64,000 nt of DNA from Halanaerobiaceae bacterium ANBcell28. GTDB taxonomy: Bacteria; Bacillota; Halanaerobiia; Halanaerobiales; DTU029. Every line of letters starts with the position of its first letter. Position 1 is the first letter of the stretch. The notes under the pieces were generated by a model. It was not told the DNA's origin, did no database searches, and saw nothing but the letters and a program-made list of their open reading frames with translations. The stretch covers positions 55,578 to 119,577 of the forward strand of contig JBBJJH010000012.1 of the NCBI GenBank assembly GCA_037623315.1, in the 5' to 3' direction. The position numbers and the translations under genes were made by a program. Positions 37,175-46,603 of the stretch are shown here, piece by piece.

Positions 37175-37338
37175 GGCTGTTTTCCCTTTGATTTTCTTTC
37201 ATAATAGCATTCTTGAACTAAGCATTAGCACAGAACCTGCTTCAAACTCATTTACTTTCGAAGCACAGCTGTGATAATAATTGCTCAATTATGAACTTAT
37301 ATTGAAAGATTATGATACTAGGAAAACAGCCTTTTTTT
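37175..37338 (+). ncRNA. Long imperfect hairpin ending in T7, possible structured RNA
   Basis: Nested helices are visible: 11 bp perfect (37175-37185 with 37321-37331), then either 7 bp (37195-37201 with 37303-37309) or 10 bp with a two-base bulge (37200-37209 with 37282-37293), then 10 bp with one mismatch (37224-37233 with 37269-37278) and 6 bp (37238-37243 with 37260-37265). Seven T residues follow the outer stem at 37332. It lies between the phosphorylase operon and the GH9 gene. It acts at least as the terminator of the operon; a processed RNA or a miniature inverted-repeat element are alternatives. Confidence 0.6.
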
Positions 37339-37441
37339 ATAAATATAATTACATTGTAAGAAGTAAAATTTAAAATATTTAGAAATATGAAATTATAGTT
37401 AATTTAATGAATTATCAATAAAATGAGGAGGCATTATCTTG

Positions 37442-39589
37442 ATGAAAAAGAATTTTTTGGTTTTATGTATTGTGTTTTTATTCTTAAGTTCTGTTTTTTC
37501 TATGGCATCAAACGAATACCTTCAATTAATTGAATCAGATTTTAATAATTGGGGTATATTTGTTCAAAGTCCTGCTTTAGCAGAAATGTTTATTGAAGAC
37601 GGTGAAATAAACTATTTAATTGAAAATGTTGGTCAAGATACTTGGCATGTACAGGGAAGTTATGATCCTATTAATTTAATTGAAGGTGTTAATTATAGAA
37701 TATCTCTTGATATGAAGTCATCTGTTCCAAGAGATATGGAATTACGTATACAAAAAGATGCAGAACCTTACACAGGTTATTTTGAAACTGTTATATCTCT
37801 AAGTGAAGAAATGGAGTCATTTACATATGATTTTCAAATGAATTATGACTCTGATTCAGTATCAAAATTAGTTTTTAATATAGGATTACTTGCTGATTCT
37901 GATTCTTTAGATACTCATATTATAACAGTTGATAATCTAAGTTTATTAGCCTTAGATGAAATTCCAGAAGAAGAGCCAGTTGAAGAAGAAATTATTAATG
38001 AAGTACATTTAAATCAGTTAGGATATAGAATTGAAGATGTGAAAGTGGCTATTGTTAATGGACCTGCTGAGTATTTCAAAGTAATTAATAAAGACAATGG
38101 ACAAGTTGCTTATAAAGGAGAGTTAAGTGGTGGAGAATTTGATAGAGCAAGTGGTGATAATGTATATTATGCAGATTTCTCTTCACTTAAAGAAATGGGT
38201 GAGTATTATATAATAGTACCTGATTTTGCACAATCTTATTCATTTAAAATTAAAGATGATGTATATAATGACTTGCAAAAGGCATTGCAAAAAATGTTTT
38301 ATTATCAAAGATCAGGCGTAGAATTAGAAGAAAAGTATGCAGGTGTTTGGAGTCATCAAGGAGGATATAGAAGAGAAGCTACAATATTTGGAACAAGTGA
38401 AAGTAGAGAAGTTACAGGTGGTTGGCATGATGCTGGAGATTATGGGAGATATGTAGTACCAGCGGCTAAAACTGTAGCTGATTTAATGTTAAGTTATCAA
38501 CTATTAGCCAATTCAGTTTCTTACGATGATTTAGGTATTCCAGAAAGTAATAATAGTGTTCCAGATATTATTGATCAAGTAAGATTTAAAATGGAATGGA
38601 TGCTGAAAATGCAGGATGAATTATCTGGTGGTGTTTATCATAAAGTAACAACAGCTAATTTCCAATCAATGAATGTTTTGCCTGAACATGTGAATGATGA
38701 GTTGATTTTATCTCCAATATCAGCTACTGCAACTGCTGATTTTTCTGCTGTAATGGCTATGGCATCTAGGGTTTATGAGGCTTATGATGAGGATTTTGCA
38801 GATAAATGTTTGGAAGCTGCAGAATATGCTTGGGAATGGTTAATGGATAATCCTAGTTATCCTGGCTTTAGAAATCCTACAGGTATTAATACAGGAGAAT
38901 ATGGTGATGGACAAGATGGGGATGAAAGATATTGGGCAGCAATAGAATTATACTTAGCTACTGGTAAGGAAGAGTATCATGAATTTGCAATTAATAGTTA
39001 CAGAACTCATGCCTGGCAGGGATTGGGTTGGGCTTCTGTTGGTGATTATGCTAATATTTCTTATCTCTTTGCTGATTCTAGTTTAATAGATTCCGAATTT
39101 TACGATTTACTTAAGAGCAATTTCATTAATAACGCTGATAGATTATTAAAAAATAGTAAAGAAGATGGCTATAATATATCATTAACTCATTACCCCTGGG
39201 GTAGTAATATGAATTTAGCTAATAATGCAATGCATCTTATAATAGCTAGCTTATTAATTGAAAATCAAGAATATGTGGATTCAGCTCAGGATCACCTGCA
39301 TTATTTATTAGGCAGAAATGCACTATCACAATCTTATATAACTGGTTTTGGTAGTAATACAGTTGTAAATCCACATCATAGGCTTTCAGAGGCTATTGGA
39401 AAAACTTTACCAGGAATGGTAGCAGGTGGACCTAATCAAAATTTACAAGATCCTACAGCAAGAAGATTATTAGAAGGAAAAGCTCCAGCAAGAACATATA
39501 TAGATTTAGAGCCCAGTTATTCAACTAATGAAGTAACAACATATTGGAATTCACCAGTTCTATTTTTACTGTCTTATTTTGTAAAGTAA
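37442..39589 (+). CDS. Secreted GH9 cellulase with N-terminal CBM4/9
   Basis: This 715-residue protein has a signal peptide (about 1-22), a CBM4/9-like module (about 26-165), an acidic linker, an Ig-like CelD_N domain (about 184-275, EVHLNQLGYRIEDVKVAIV) and a GH9 catalytic domain (about 280-715). GH9 residues are seen in WHDAGDYGRY (D330, D333), NPHHRLSEA and E697 (SYSTNEVTTYWN). The family hydrolyses beta-1,4-glucan with inversion. Unlike the two secreted proteins upstream it has no dockerin. ATG 37442 is ten bases after AGGAGG; TTG 37439 is also possible. Products could be handled by the phosphorylases encoded upstream. Confidence 0.93.
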   Translation: MKKNFLVLCIVFLFLSSVFSMASNEYLQLIESDFNNWGIFVQSPALAEMFIEDGEINYLIENVGQDTWHVQGSYDPINLIEGVNYRISLDMKSSVPRDMELRIQKDAEPYTGYFETVISLSEEMESFTYDFQMNYDSDSVSKLVFNIGLLADSDSLDTHIITVDNLSLLALDEIPEEEPVEEEIINEVHLNQLGYRIEDVKVAIVNGPAEYFKVINKDNGQVAYKGELSGGEFDRASGDNVYYADFSSLKEMGEYYIIVPDFAQSYSFKIKDDVYNDLQKALQKMFYYQRSGVELEEKYAGVWSHQGGYRREATIFGTSESREVTGGWHDAGDYGRYVVPAAKTVADLMLSYQLLANSVSYDDLGIPESNNSVPDIIDQVRFKMEWMLKMQDELSGGVYHKVTTANFQSMNVLPEHVNDELILSPISATATADFSAVMAMASRVYEAYDEDFADKCLEAAEYAWEWLMDNPSYPGFRNPTGINTGEYGDGQDGDERYWAAIELYLATGKEEYHEFAINSYRTHAWQGLGWASVGDYANISYLFADSSLIDSEFYDLLKSNFINNADRLLKNSKEDGYNISLTHYPWGSNMNLANNAMHLIIASLLIENQEYVDSAQDHLHYLLGRNALSQSYITGFGSNTVVNPHHRLSEAIGKTLPGMVAGGPNQNLQDPTARRLLEGKAPARTYIDLEPSYSTNEVTTYWNSPVLFLLSYFVK

Positions 39590-39612
39590 AATTTTTGCGA
39601 TAAAGCTTTTCT

Positions 39613-39659
39613 CGGCAGAAAAGTAGTAGGGAAACCTATAACTTTCTGCCGTTATTTTT
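39613..39659 (+). terminator. Terminator after the GH9 gene
   Basis: An 11-bp stem with one bulge (39613-39624 with 39641-39651), topped by a 4-bp stem with a GAAA tetraloop, then TTATTTTT. Confidence 0.82.
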
Positions 39660-39753
39660 CTGTCAAAAAAATGGAATTTATTTTAAAAAAATGAAGGATT
39701 TTATAAAAGCACCACGAAATATATATTAAGAGTATTTTTTAGGGGTGTCTTTA

Positions 39754-40383
39754 ATGAAAAATATGAGCAAAGAACATTTTGTCATAATAATTTCACTCAG
39801 CTTAATTTTTATCATAGGTGTAGCAATACTAATAAAACAGAATAGTGATAGAAATATGGTATATTCTAGTATATCATCTGATCGCTTATTAAGTAGTGAA
39901 GTTGATAATCCTTATGAACCTGCAGATGATAGGGTAAATGCTGATAGAGAAAAAATAGTAGTTCATGTGGCAGGTGAAGTTTTTTTTACAGGAGTTTATG
40001 AATTGCCTCAAGGTTCTAGAGTTATTGACGCTATCAATCTTGCTGGTGGAAGTAAAAGTACAGCTGATCTTGATAGTATTAATCTTGCTGCCATTATTAA
40101 AGATGAACAAAAAATATATATTCCTTCTGTTACAGAAGATAGTTTAATCAATCATAGTAATTCTAATCCTGCAATACATGCTAGTTCCAATAAAATTAAT
40201 ATTAATACAGCTACTGCCATGGAGTTGCAAAAATTAAATGGTATAGGTGAAAGTAGGGCTAATAGTATCATAAAGTATAGGAATGAGAATGGATCTTTTA
40301 GAAGTATTGAAGAAATAAAAAATATATCAGGGATCGGGGATAGAATACTAGATAATATAAGAGAAGAAATAACGATAAGGTGA
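39754..40383 (+). CDS. comEA: Competence DNA-binding protein ComEA
   Basis: This 209-residue protein has one N-terminal membrane helix (about 9-27), an SLBB domain (about 70-127, IVVHVAGEVFFTGVYELPQGSRVIDAI) and tandem helix-hairpin-helix motifs at the end (INTATAMELQKLNGIGESRANSIIKYR). It binds incoming DNA on the cell surface and passes it to ComEC, encoded four bases downstream. AGGGGTG precedes ATG 39754; an in-frame GTG at 39745 lies inside that site. Confidence 0.94.
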   Translation: MKNMSKEHFVIIISLSLIFIIGVAILIKQNSDRNMVYSSISSDRLLSSEVDNPYEPADDRVNADREKIVVHVAGEVFFTGVYELPQGSRVIDAINLAGGSKSTADLDSINLAAIIKDEQKIYIPSVTEDSLINHSNSNPAIHASSNKININTATAMELQKLNGIGESRANSIIKYRNENGSFRSIEEIKNISGIGDRILDNIREEITIR

Positions 40384-40387
40384 TTTT

Positions 40388-42700
40388 ATGAATAGGCCTT
40401 TGTTTTCTATAGCAATATTTTTTTCATTAGGAATTATTTTAGCTTATTATTTTTCTCATAGTCTTTTATTTATGTCATTAGTTTTGTGTACTATTTTTTT
40501 TATTATTTTATTATGTTCTTATTTTAATAAAGAAAAAATCATTCTAGTATTTATTCTTAGTCTATTATTTGGCTTTTCATTAATGACCTGGCAAGAGATG
40601 AAATATCAAAGTCCATATTCGCTGATTCGATATAATGATATTGGGATTGTAGAAGTCCTGGGAGAAATAAGGAAAGATTTAAGTTCTTTGCAAGGTAATA
40701 AGATATTATTGAAACCCTATTTTATTGATGATAATAGGGTTAATTATGGTTTAATAGAAATTGATAAACGTTACATACCACTTGAATTAAGTAATGGAGA
40801 CGTAATAAGAATTATGCTTTCCTTAAGTCAGCCAAGGAAAAAAACTAATCCAGGAGGTTTTTCTCATTATAATTATCTAAAAAAACAAGGAATATATAGT
40901 GTAGCTTATTATCAAGATGATATAGAAATCATCGGCAAAGTAGATAATATATTTGAAAATTTATCAATCCAAGTTAAGAATAGTTTGATTAATATTGTAA
41001 ATACAACAACGAATGAGCCTTATAATTATTTAATCAAAGGATTTTTATTAGGTGAGCGTGAAGATCTCCCAGAAGAATGGGTTGACTATTTTACATTAGC
41101 AGGTATTCATCATCTACTAGCTATATCAGGATTGCATGTAGGTTTTATACTTATCTTTTTCTTATTTATATTAAAAAAAATAAAACTTAATATAGGGATT
41201 CGCAATCTTTTTTTAAGTTTATTACTCATGTTTTATATCTTTATAACGGGATTTAGACCTTCTGTTTTTAGAGCTGGTTTTTTGTCTATTGCTTTTTTAT
41301 GGGCGCCTTATTTTCATCGCAAGCCTGATGTTTTAAATATCATAGGTTTAACAGCCCTATTAAATTTACTTTTAAATCCTTATGAATTATTTACAATTAG
41401 TTTTCAATTATCTTATTTTGTGTTGATATCTATTATTATTTGGTATGAAATTATTAATAAGCTTCTACCGTCATATATAGCTATATCTACAGCTGCTCTC
41501 ATAGGTTCTACGCCTTTTACTATATATTATTTTAATAACTTTACACCAATCTCTATAATAAGTAATATTTGGGCTATCCCTTTGATGGGCCTAATAGTTT
41601 CTTTGGCTTTAATTTCTCTATTTATGGGTTTGTTTTTTCCATTTTTATCTTCTTTGATTAACAGTTTTTTAATTTTACCGATGCAATTATTAATAAATGG
41701 TGCCAAACTTATGTCATCTTTGCCACTTGCATATTTTGAAGTCAGAACCCCTTCAATCATAAATATGATAATAGTATTATTTCTTATTGTTTCTCTTCCT
41801 TTTTTATTGAAAAAGAGAGTGTTTATTATTAATGAAGAGAAAAGAAAAAAAGCATTATATTTATTAACAGTTCTGTCTTTACTTATTATATTAGTAAATA
41901 TTTTTATTCCTTTCCTTGATAATAATCTTAAAATTACTTTTATAGATGTTGGCCAGGGAGATAGTATTTTAATAAGAAGTCCAGAAAGAAGGTATGTACT
42001 AATTGATGGTGGGGATTTTATTTCTAGTAATTCGAGTCATGGCGAAAGAACTTTACTACCGTTAATGAGAAGTAAAGGGATTAGAGAACTTGATTTTGTT
42101 TTTATAACACATTTTCATTCGGATCATGCTGCAGGAATACTTGATATAATTGGTGAAAGACAGATAAATTATTTAGTTTTTCCTGATAATTTTACAGATA
42201 ACAATTTGTCTCAAGAGATGATTAGAAGAGCAGACAAGTATGATGTGCCAATCATTGTAGCTAGAGAGGGAGATTATTTCCGCCTTGGTGATACTATATT
42301 ACATATCCTTAATCCCATGGCTAATACAAGGGCAGTTTCTCTTAATGATAACTCGATAGTGATAATGCTTCGTTATGATCACTTATCTGTTTTGCTTACA
42401 GGTGATTTAGAGAAGTATGGAGAAGAGAGAATAGTAAATGATGGTCATGATATAGCTAGTGATGTTTTGAAAATAGGACATCATGGTAGTAGTACATCCT
42501 CTACGGAATCTTTTCTAAAAGCAGTATCAGCTGAACATGGTATTATATCCGTAGGCAAAAATAATTATGGACACCCTTCTTCTGAAGTATTGAAAAGAGC
42601 TGAGGATTTTGGTATAAAGATTTGGAGAACTGATGAAGACGGGGCTATTAAGCTGAAAAGTGATGGGAGCAGATATACAATAGAATCTTTTTTAAATTAG
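40388..42700 (+). CDS. comEC: DNA-uptake channel protein ComEC
   Basis: This 770-residue membrane protein has the three ComEC parts: an N-terminal OB-like DUF4131 region (about 40-190), a competence helix bundle (about 200-480, LAGIHHLLAISGLHVGF, FRPSVFRAGF) and a C-terminal metallo-beta-lactamase domain (about 515-770) with FIDVGQGDSILI, THFHSDHAAGI, LTGDLE and KIGHHGSS. It forms the channel for single-stranded DNA. ComEA ends four bases upstream, so the two are one operon. The beta-lactamase metal ligands all look intact. Confidence 0.95.
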   Translation: MNRPLFSIAIFFSLGIILAYYFSHSLLFMSLVLCTIFFIILLCSYFNKEKIILVFILSLLFGFSLMTWQEMKYQSPYSLIRYNDIGIVEVLGEIRKDLSSLQGNKILLKPYFIDDNRVNYGLIEIDKRYIPLELSNGDVIRIMLSLSQPRKKTNPGGFSHYNYLKKQGIYSVAYYQDDIEIIGKVDNIFENLSIQVKNSLINIVNTTTNEPYNYLIKGFLLGEREDLPEEWVDYFTLAGIHHLLAISGLHVGFILIFFLFILKKIKLNIGIRNLFLSLLLMFYIFITGFRPSVFRAGFLSIAFLWAPYFHRKPDVLNIIGLTALLNLLLNPYELFTISFQLSYFVLISIIIWYEIINKLLPSYIAISTAALIGSTPFTIYYFNNFTPISIISNIWAIPLMGLIVSLALISLFMGLFFPFLSSLINSFLILPMQLLINGAKLMSSLPLAYFEVRTPSIINMIIVLFLIVSLPFLLKKRVFIINEEKRKKALYLLTVLSLLIILVNIFIPFLDNNLKITFIDVGQGDSILIRSPERRYVLIDGGDFISSNSSHGERTLLPLMRSKGIRELDFVFITHFHSDHAAGILDIIGERQINYLVFPDNFTDNNLSQEMIRRADKYDVPIIVAREGDYFRLGDTILHILNPMANTRAVSLNDNSIVIMLRYDHLSVLLTGDLEKYGEERIVNDGHDIASDVLKIGHHGSSTSSTESFLKAVSAEHGIISVGKNNYGHPSSEVLKRAEDFGIKIWRTDEDGAIKLKSDGSRYTIESFLN

Positions 42701-42741
42701 TCTATTCAATTATTATCAAGAAAAGGTATATCTAATTTTAA

Positions 42742-42764
42742 TGAGCGGGAAAATAGCCCGCTCA
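42742..42764 (+). terminator. Possible terminator hairpin after comEC
   Basis: An 8-bp GC-rich stem (42742-42749 with 42757-42764) follows comEC. There is no clear T-run, so function is uncertain. Confidence 0.45.
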
Positions 42765-42847
42765 TAATTATAAGAGTATATGATTTATTATAATTTCATT
42801 TTAATATTTTATTTTTACTAATCTAGTTTTTACTTGACTTGTTTTTA

Positions 42848-43075
42848 TTAATATTGTTGATTATTTTGTCCTGCTAAAGAGTTCTCATAAGCTTCAACCA
42901 TCTTTCTTACCATGTGACCTCCAATTGCACCAGTGTCTCTAGTAGTAAATTCACCCCAGTAACCACTTTGGGGAGTAGAAATACCTAATTCTTGTGCCAC
43001 TTCATATTTAAACTTTTCCATTGCTTGTGCAGCTAATGGGTTTACAAGAGTATTATTTTTTTGACCAGTTCCCAT
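42848..43075 (-). CDS. Alpha/beta-type small acid-soluble spore protein
   Basis: This 75-residue protein is a classical alpha/beta SASP: MEKFKYEVAQELGI with the GPR cleavage region, and GYWGEFTTRDTGAIGGHMVRKMVE with the DNA-binding helix. A Gln/Asn-rich tail (SLAGQNNQQY) closes it. These proteins saturate spore DNA and protect it from UV and heat. AAGGAGGTG lies upstream of the ATG whose first base is at 43075. It lies about 2.2 kb from the gene of its protease, gpr. Confidence 0.95.
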   Translation of the reverse strand: MGTGQKNNTLVNPLAAQAMEKFKYEVAQELGISTPQSGYWGEFTTRDTGAIGGHMVRKMVEAYENSLAGQNNQQY

Positions 43076-43155
43076 AATTTTTCACCTCCTTGTCAATATC
43101 TTATTAATAGTTTTTACAGTAATCTTGAATCTATTCTAGAATTTAATGGAATTTT

Positions 43156-43180
43156 GGCGGTAAGAGCTTAACTTACCGCC
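43156..43180 (+). repeat. Inverted repeat between the SASP and holA genes
   Basis: A 9-bp perfect stem (43156-43164 with 43172-43180) with a 7-base loop lies between two divergent genes. There is no T-run on either strand. It may be an operator or a chance hairpin. Confidence 0.45.
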
Positions 43181-43369
43181 TATATTTATATAATCTAGCT
43201 GCCAGAAAATTTTAAATTATTTATTTTATAAGGACATTTTTTGAAGAATTATTTGTTTTTTAAAAACTGCTTTTTCTGACAACTAGTTTATTTATATAAT
43301 TTGCATTTATAATATATTTTATGTTAATATAAATATGGAAATTACTTAGTTATGGGGAAGGAATGTATT

Positions 43370-44368
43370 ATGGATAATTTAAGTAAAATATTAAAAATGA
43401 ACTTAGACCAGTTAAAATCTTTATATATTGTATCTAGTAGTAATAGATTTTTGTTGAATAGTTTTAAAGAAAAGTTTATAGATAAATTCGTTGATGAAAG
43501 TATCAAGGATTTTAATTATACATATCTCGAAGATGGTGAAAATTTTGCGTATTCATTAAAAAATCAAGCTAATACACCTCCGATTATGTCTGAGAAAAGA
43601 TTTATAGTCGCTAGAACCAAAGATTATTTTGTTAATAAACAGGAAAAGGATAATGTATTATTATCTTTGTTTAATAATTTTCCTGATACAACTATTATGT
43701 TAATTTTAGTTGATGGTAAAATGGATGGTAGATTAAAAATATCTAGTGTTGCAAAGAAAAATGGGGAGATTATTAAAGTTACAGCACCAAAGTTTGCAGA
43801 TTTAAACAAGTGGATTGTTGCGGAGTTTAAAAAAAGGAATAAAAAAGTAGACGGAAGAAGTGTTAAATACTTAGAGCAAATGTTTAATAATGATTTGCAA
43901 GTTTTGGGAAGTGAAATTGAAAAAATATCTTTATATAAAGTCAATGAGGAAAATATATATTTAGAGGATATTATTGAAATTATCAGTAAAGACCGCTTAA
44001 TAGAAGACGATATGATTTTTAAATTAACTGATGCTTTATTATCTAAGAATATTCGTATTGCAATCATCATATTAAAAGAAATTATTAAAGATGGTGGAAT
44101 TCCATTAAGAATTTTAGCAACTATGATTTGGCAAATTAAATTATTATTACAAGTAAAAGTCTTGAAAAAACAGGGAAATAGTATTCAGCAAATTGCTAGG
44201 ATATTAAAACGACATCAGTATCCAATAAAAAAATGTTATCAAATTAGTGATAATTTTACTGAGAAAGAGTTAGAATTAATATTAGAGAGGTTTTTAGAAG
44301 CAAATTTAAACATTGTCACTGGAAAATATGAAGGAGAATTGGCTTTGGAGCTCGCAATTATAGCTTAG
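43370..44368 (+). CDS. holA: DNA polymerase III delta subunit
   Basis: This 332-residue protein loads the sliding clamp as the wrench of the clamp-loader. Family features are the N-terminal IVSSSNRFLLNSFKEKFIDKF region, IMLILVDGKMDGRLKISSVAKK, the central WIVAEFKKRNKKVDGRSVKYLEQMFNNDLQVLGSEIEKI and the C-terminal ALELAIIA. There is no functional Walker motif, as expected for delta. ATG 43370 follows GGGGAAGGA with seven-base spacing; ATG 43352 is upstream of the site. The position between comEC and rpsT is canonical. Confidence 0.93.
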   Translation: MDNLSKILKMNLDQLKSLYIVSSSNRFLLNSFKEKFIDKFVDESIKDFNYTYLEDGENFAYSLKNQANTPPIMSEKRFIVARTKDYFVNKQEKDNVLLSLFNNFPDTTIMLILVDGKMDGRLKISSVAKKNGEIIKVTAPKFADLNKWIVAEFKKRNKKVDGRSVKYLEQMFNNDLQVLGSEIEKISLYKVNEENIYLEDIIEIISKDRLIEDDMIFKLTDALLSKNIRIAIIILKEIIKDGGIPLRILATMIWQIKLLLQVKVLKKQGNSIQQIARILKRHQYPIKKCYQISDNFTEKELELILERFLEANLNIVTGKYEGELALELAIIA

Positions 44369-44400
44369 ATTCTCATAAAAAAGATATACAAAGTGAAAAT

Positions 44401-44438
44401 AAAGAAGAGCTATATTCTATAGAATATAGCTCTTCTTT
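44401..44438 (-). terminator. Bidirectional terminator, 38-base perfect palindrome
   Basis: The sequence is self-complementary over 38 bases, giving a 17-bp stem and 4-base loop, with A residues left and T residues right. It serves both holA (plus) and rpsT (minus). Confidence 0.9.
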
Positions 44439-44444
44439 ATTTAT

Positions 44445-44708
44445 TTATGCAATATTATTTAACATCTTAGTTAAACGCGATTTTTTTCTAGCAGCATTAT
44501 TTTTATGAATAATCCCATGATTCGAAGCTTTATCAATGATTTTAACTGTTTCTTTCAGTTGATTTTCAGCTTCAGCTTTATTTCCTTCATTCACTAAATT
44601 TTCAAATGCTTTAATAGAGCTTTTTAATTTATTTTTCCATTCTCTATTGCGTTCTGTTTTCTTAGCAGCAATCTTAACTCTTTTTTTTGCAGATTTGATG
44701 ATTGGCAT
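44445..44708 (-). CDS. rpsT: 30S ribosomal protein S20 (bS20)
   Basis: This 87-residue basic protein shows the S20 pattern: MPIIKSAKKRVKIAAKKTERNREWKNKLKSSIK at the start and KGIIHKNNAARKKSRLTKMLN-type residues (here HGIIHKNNAARKKSRL) at the end. It binds 16S rRNA. An AAGGGAGGTG site lies upstream of the ATG whose first base is at 44708. The gene faces holA tail to tail. Confidence 0.97.
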   Translation of the reverse strand: MPIIKSAKKRVKIAAKKTERNREWKNKLKSSIKAFENLVNEGNKAEAENQLKETVKIIDKASNHGIIHKNNAARKKSRLTKMLNNIA

Positions 44709-44917
44709 CTACGTTCACCTCCCTTAAATATCCATTTATTATATAAAACTATAAATAATTTTTATTATACGAGACACGGTATAATTTAAGTAAACATATT
44801 TTTTGACAGCATTATAATTTTACCACGAGATTTTATAAAATGCAAGTTTTGTATAGAAAAATATTAAACGGGTAAAATATTAATGTTTAAAAATAGTATA
44901 AATAGGAGGTGATTTTA

Positions 44918-45253
44918 ATGCGTGGTATGATAGGAGCAGTGGTAAGATTTATCGTTTCTGCTTTAGTATTAATTGCCCTTGGATATGTAGTGCCAGGGTT
45001 TCAGATGGTCGGTTTTATTAATGCTTTACTCGCAGCTGTTGTTATTGCAGTTTTAGGCTATATTGTAGAGGCAATCTTTGGTGAAAGTATTTCGCCTCAA
45101 AGCCGTGGAGTAGTTGGCTTTATTACTTCTGCTATTGTTATTTATTTGACACAGTATTTAGTAGCTGGCTTAGAAGTTTCGGTAATTGGAGCATTAATTG
45201 CAGCCTTTATAATTGGATTAGTAGATGCGTTTGTACCTACTGAATTAAGGTAA
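44918..45253 (+). CDS. Phage-holin-4/YvlD-like membrane protein
   Basis: This 111-residue protein consists of four hydrophobic helices with few charges (IGAVVRFIVSALVLIALGYVVPGFQMVGFINALLAAVVIAVLGYIV and onwards). It matches the superfamily IV holin-like group, often of unknown non-phage function in Bacillota. No phage gene is near, and AGGAGG is eight bases before ATG 44918, so it is a resident gene. An in-frame GTG at 44909 overlaps that site. Confidence 0.8.
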   Translation: MRGMIGAVVRFIVSALVLIALGYVVPGFQMVGFINALLAAVVIAVLGYIVEAIFGESISPQSRGVVGFITSAIVIYLTQYLVAGLEVSVIGALIAAFIIGLVDAFVPTELR

Positions 45254-45289
45254 AGATTTTAAACTTATGATTTTAAAAAGGGGTTTGAT

Positions 45290-46480
45290 ATGGACGATAA
45301 TAAGAGAAATGTAGATAATAGTTTCGGGCAGTATCAAAATAATAATAGCATTGGAAAAGGGAATAATCAGCAGCTAGTATCAAATAATAGTTTACAAGAC
45401 TTTGAGTATAGAAATCAGCAGTCGTATCATAACAATTCCTTTAATAATTCACAAAATCAAGGTTTTAATGATATGTTTCAAAGTAATAATTTTAAGGGAT
45501 ACTCCTTAGAGGGCCATGATCTAGCTGTAGATGCTCATGATATAGCTGTTGAAAGAACTGGTGGAGAAATAAATGGTGTAAGTGTTGTAGAAGAGCGAAA
45601 AGAAAATGCTAAAATTACTAGAATAGAAGTAATGAATCAACAAGGAGCACAAGCTATAGGAAAGCCAATTGGAAAATATATTACAATTGAGTCTGATGGT
45701 TTAAAAGGGCAAAATAGATTAGTTCATGATCAATTAAGTGAAATATTTGCTAATGAGCTTGCTGCTATTATTAATTTTGATCAAATTAGACCGCATCCTA
45801 ATTTAGAACCAAATATTTTTGTTGTGGGCTTAGGTAATTGGAATGCTACTGCAGATGCTTTAGGGCCTCAAGTTTTAAACCATCTTATGGTTACTCGTCA
45901 TTTATATCAGGAAGCGCCACCAGAGTTGAGAAAAGGTTTACGTCCTGTATGTGCCTTATCCCCTGGTGTACTGGGATTAACTGGTGTTCAGACAGCTGAA
46001 ATAATTAAAGGTGTAGTAGAGATGGTTAAACCTGATATAATATTGGCGATAGATTCTTTAGCGGCTAGACATACTGGACGCTTAGCAAATACTATCCAAT
46101 TAAGTAATACTGGTATCTCACCAGGTTCTGGTTTAGGAAAAACTAGAATGGCAATAAATCAGGACACAATGAATATTCCTGTTATTGCAATTGGAGTTCC
46201 AACAGTAGTACATGCTATGACAATTGTAAATGATGCAATGGAACAATTGCTAAACGGCGATATTTTTTCTAAAGTAGAAAAAGAGAGATTTCGCCATATT
46301 GATGAAAATGAGAAGAAAAGAATGGTTGGTAATGTATTAGGACCTTATATGGGAAATATGGTGGTATCACCAAAGGGAGTAGATGAATTAATACTTGATG
46401 TCGGGAGAATATTAGCTGGGGGAATTAATGTGGCTCTTCATCCTGATATTACCCCAGAAAATCTTTCTTTGTATTTGTAA
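45290..46480 (+). CDS. gpr: Germination protease GPR with Asn/Gln-rich N-terminal extension
   Basis: This 396-residue protease degrades alpha/beta SASPs at germination. The core begins at DLAVDAHDIAVERTGG (about 79) and carries FVVGLGNWNATADALGPQV, IDSLAARHTGRL and GVPTVVHAMT. In Bacillus the corresponding core starts near residue 17; here about 60 more residues precede it, and they are very rich in asparagine and glutamine (NNNSIGKGNNQQLVSNNS-type sequence). The ATG at 45290 follows AAAGGGG. Two likely substrates are encoded in this window. A terminator follows. Confidence 0.95.
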   Translation: MDDNKRNVDNSFGQYQNNNSIGKGNNQQLVSNNSLQDFEYRNQQSYHNNSFNNSQNQGFNDMFQSNNFKGYSLEGHDLAVDAHDIAVERTGGEINGVSVVEERKENAKITRIEVMNQQGAQAIGKPIGKYITIESDGLKGQNRLVHDQLSEIFANELAAIINFDQIRPHPNLEPNIFVVGLGNWNATADALGPQVLNHLMVTRHLYQEAPPELRKGLRPVCALSPGVLGLTGVQTAEIIKGVVEMVKPDIILAIDSLAARHTGRLANTIQLSNTGISPGSGLGKTRMAINQDTMNIPVIAIGVPTVVHAMTIVNDAMEQLLNGDIFSKVEKERFRHIDENEKKRMVGNVLGPYMGNMVVSPKGVDELILDVGRILAGGINVALHPDITPENLSLYL

Positions 46481-46509
46481 AATTACAATAAAATATAATT
46501 ATAATTAAT

Positions 46510-46533
46510 GAGAGGTGAAAGCCTCTCTTTTTT
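46510..46533 (+). terminator. Terminator after gpr
   Basis: A 6-bp stem (46510-46515 with 46522-46527) runs into T residues. Confidence 0.78.
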
Positions 46534-46603
46534 GTGTATCTTTTACATAGTTTTGTTCTAAGTATCATTTTATTCTCATAATAATTTTATGGGAGGAATA
46601 CTC

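Noticed and set aside
43624..44070. 148-codon open frame on the minus strand inside holA
   Set aside because: It is an antisense shadow of a clear gene; low-complexity Ser/Ile/Leu-rich translation and no start signals.
44909..45253. Possible prophage because of a holin-like protein
   Set aside because: No endolysin, integrase or structural phage gene is near; such holin-like proteins are common resident genes.
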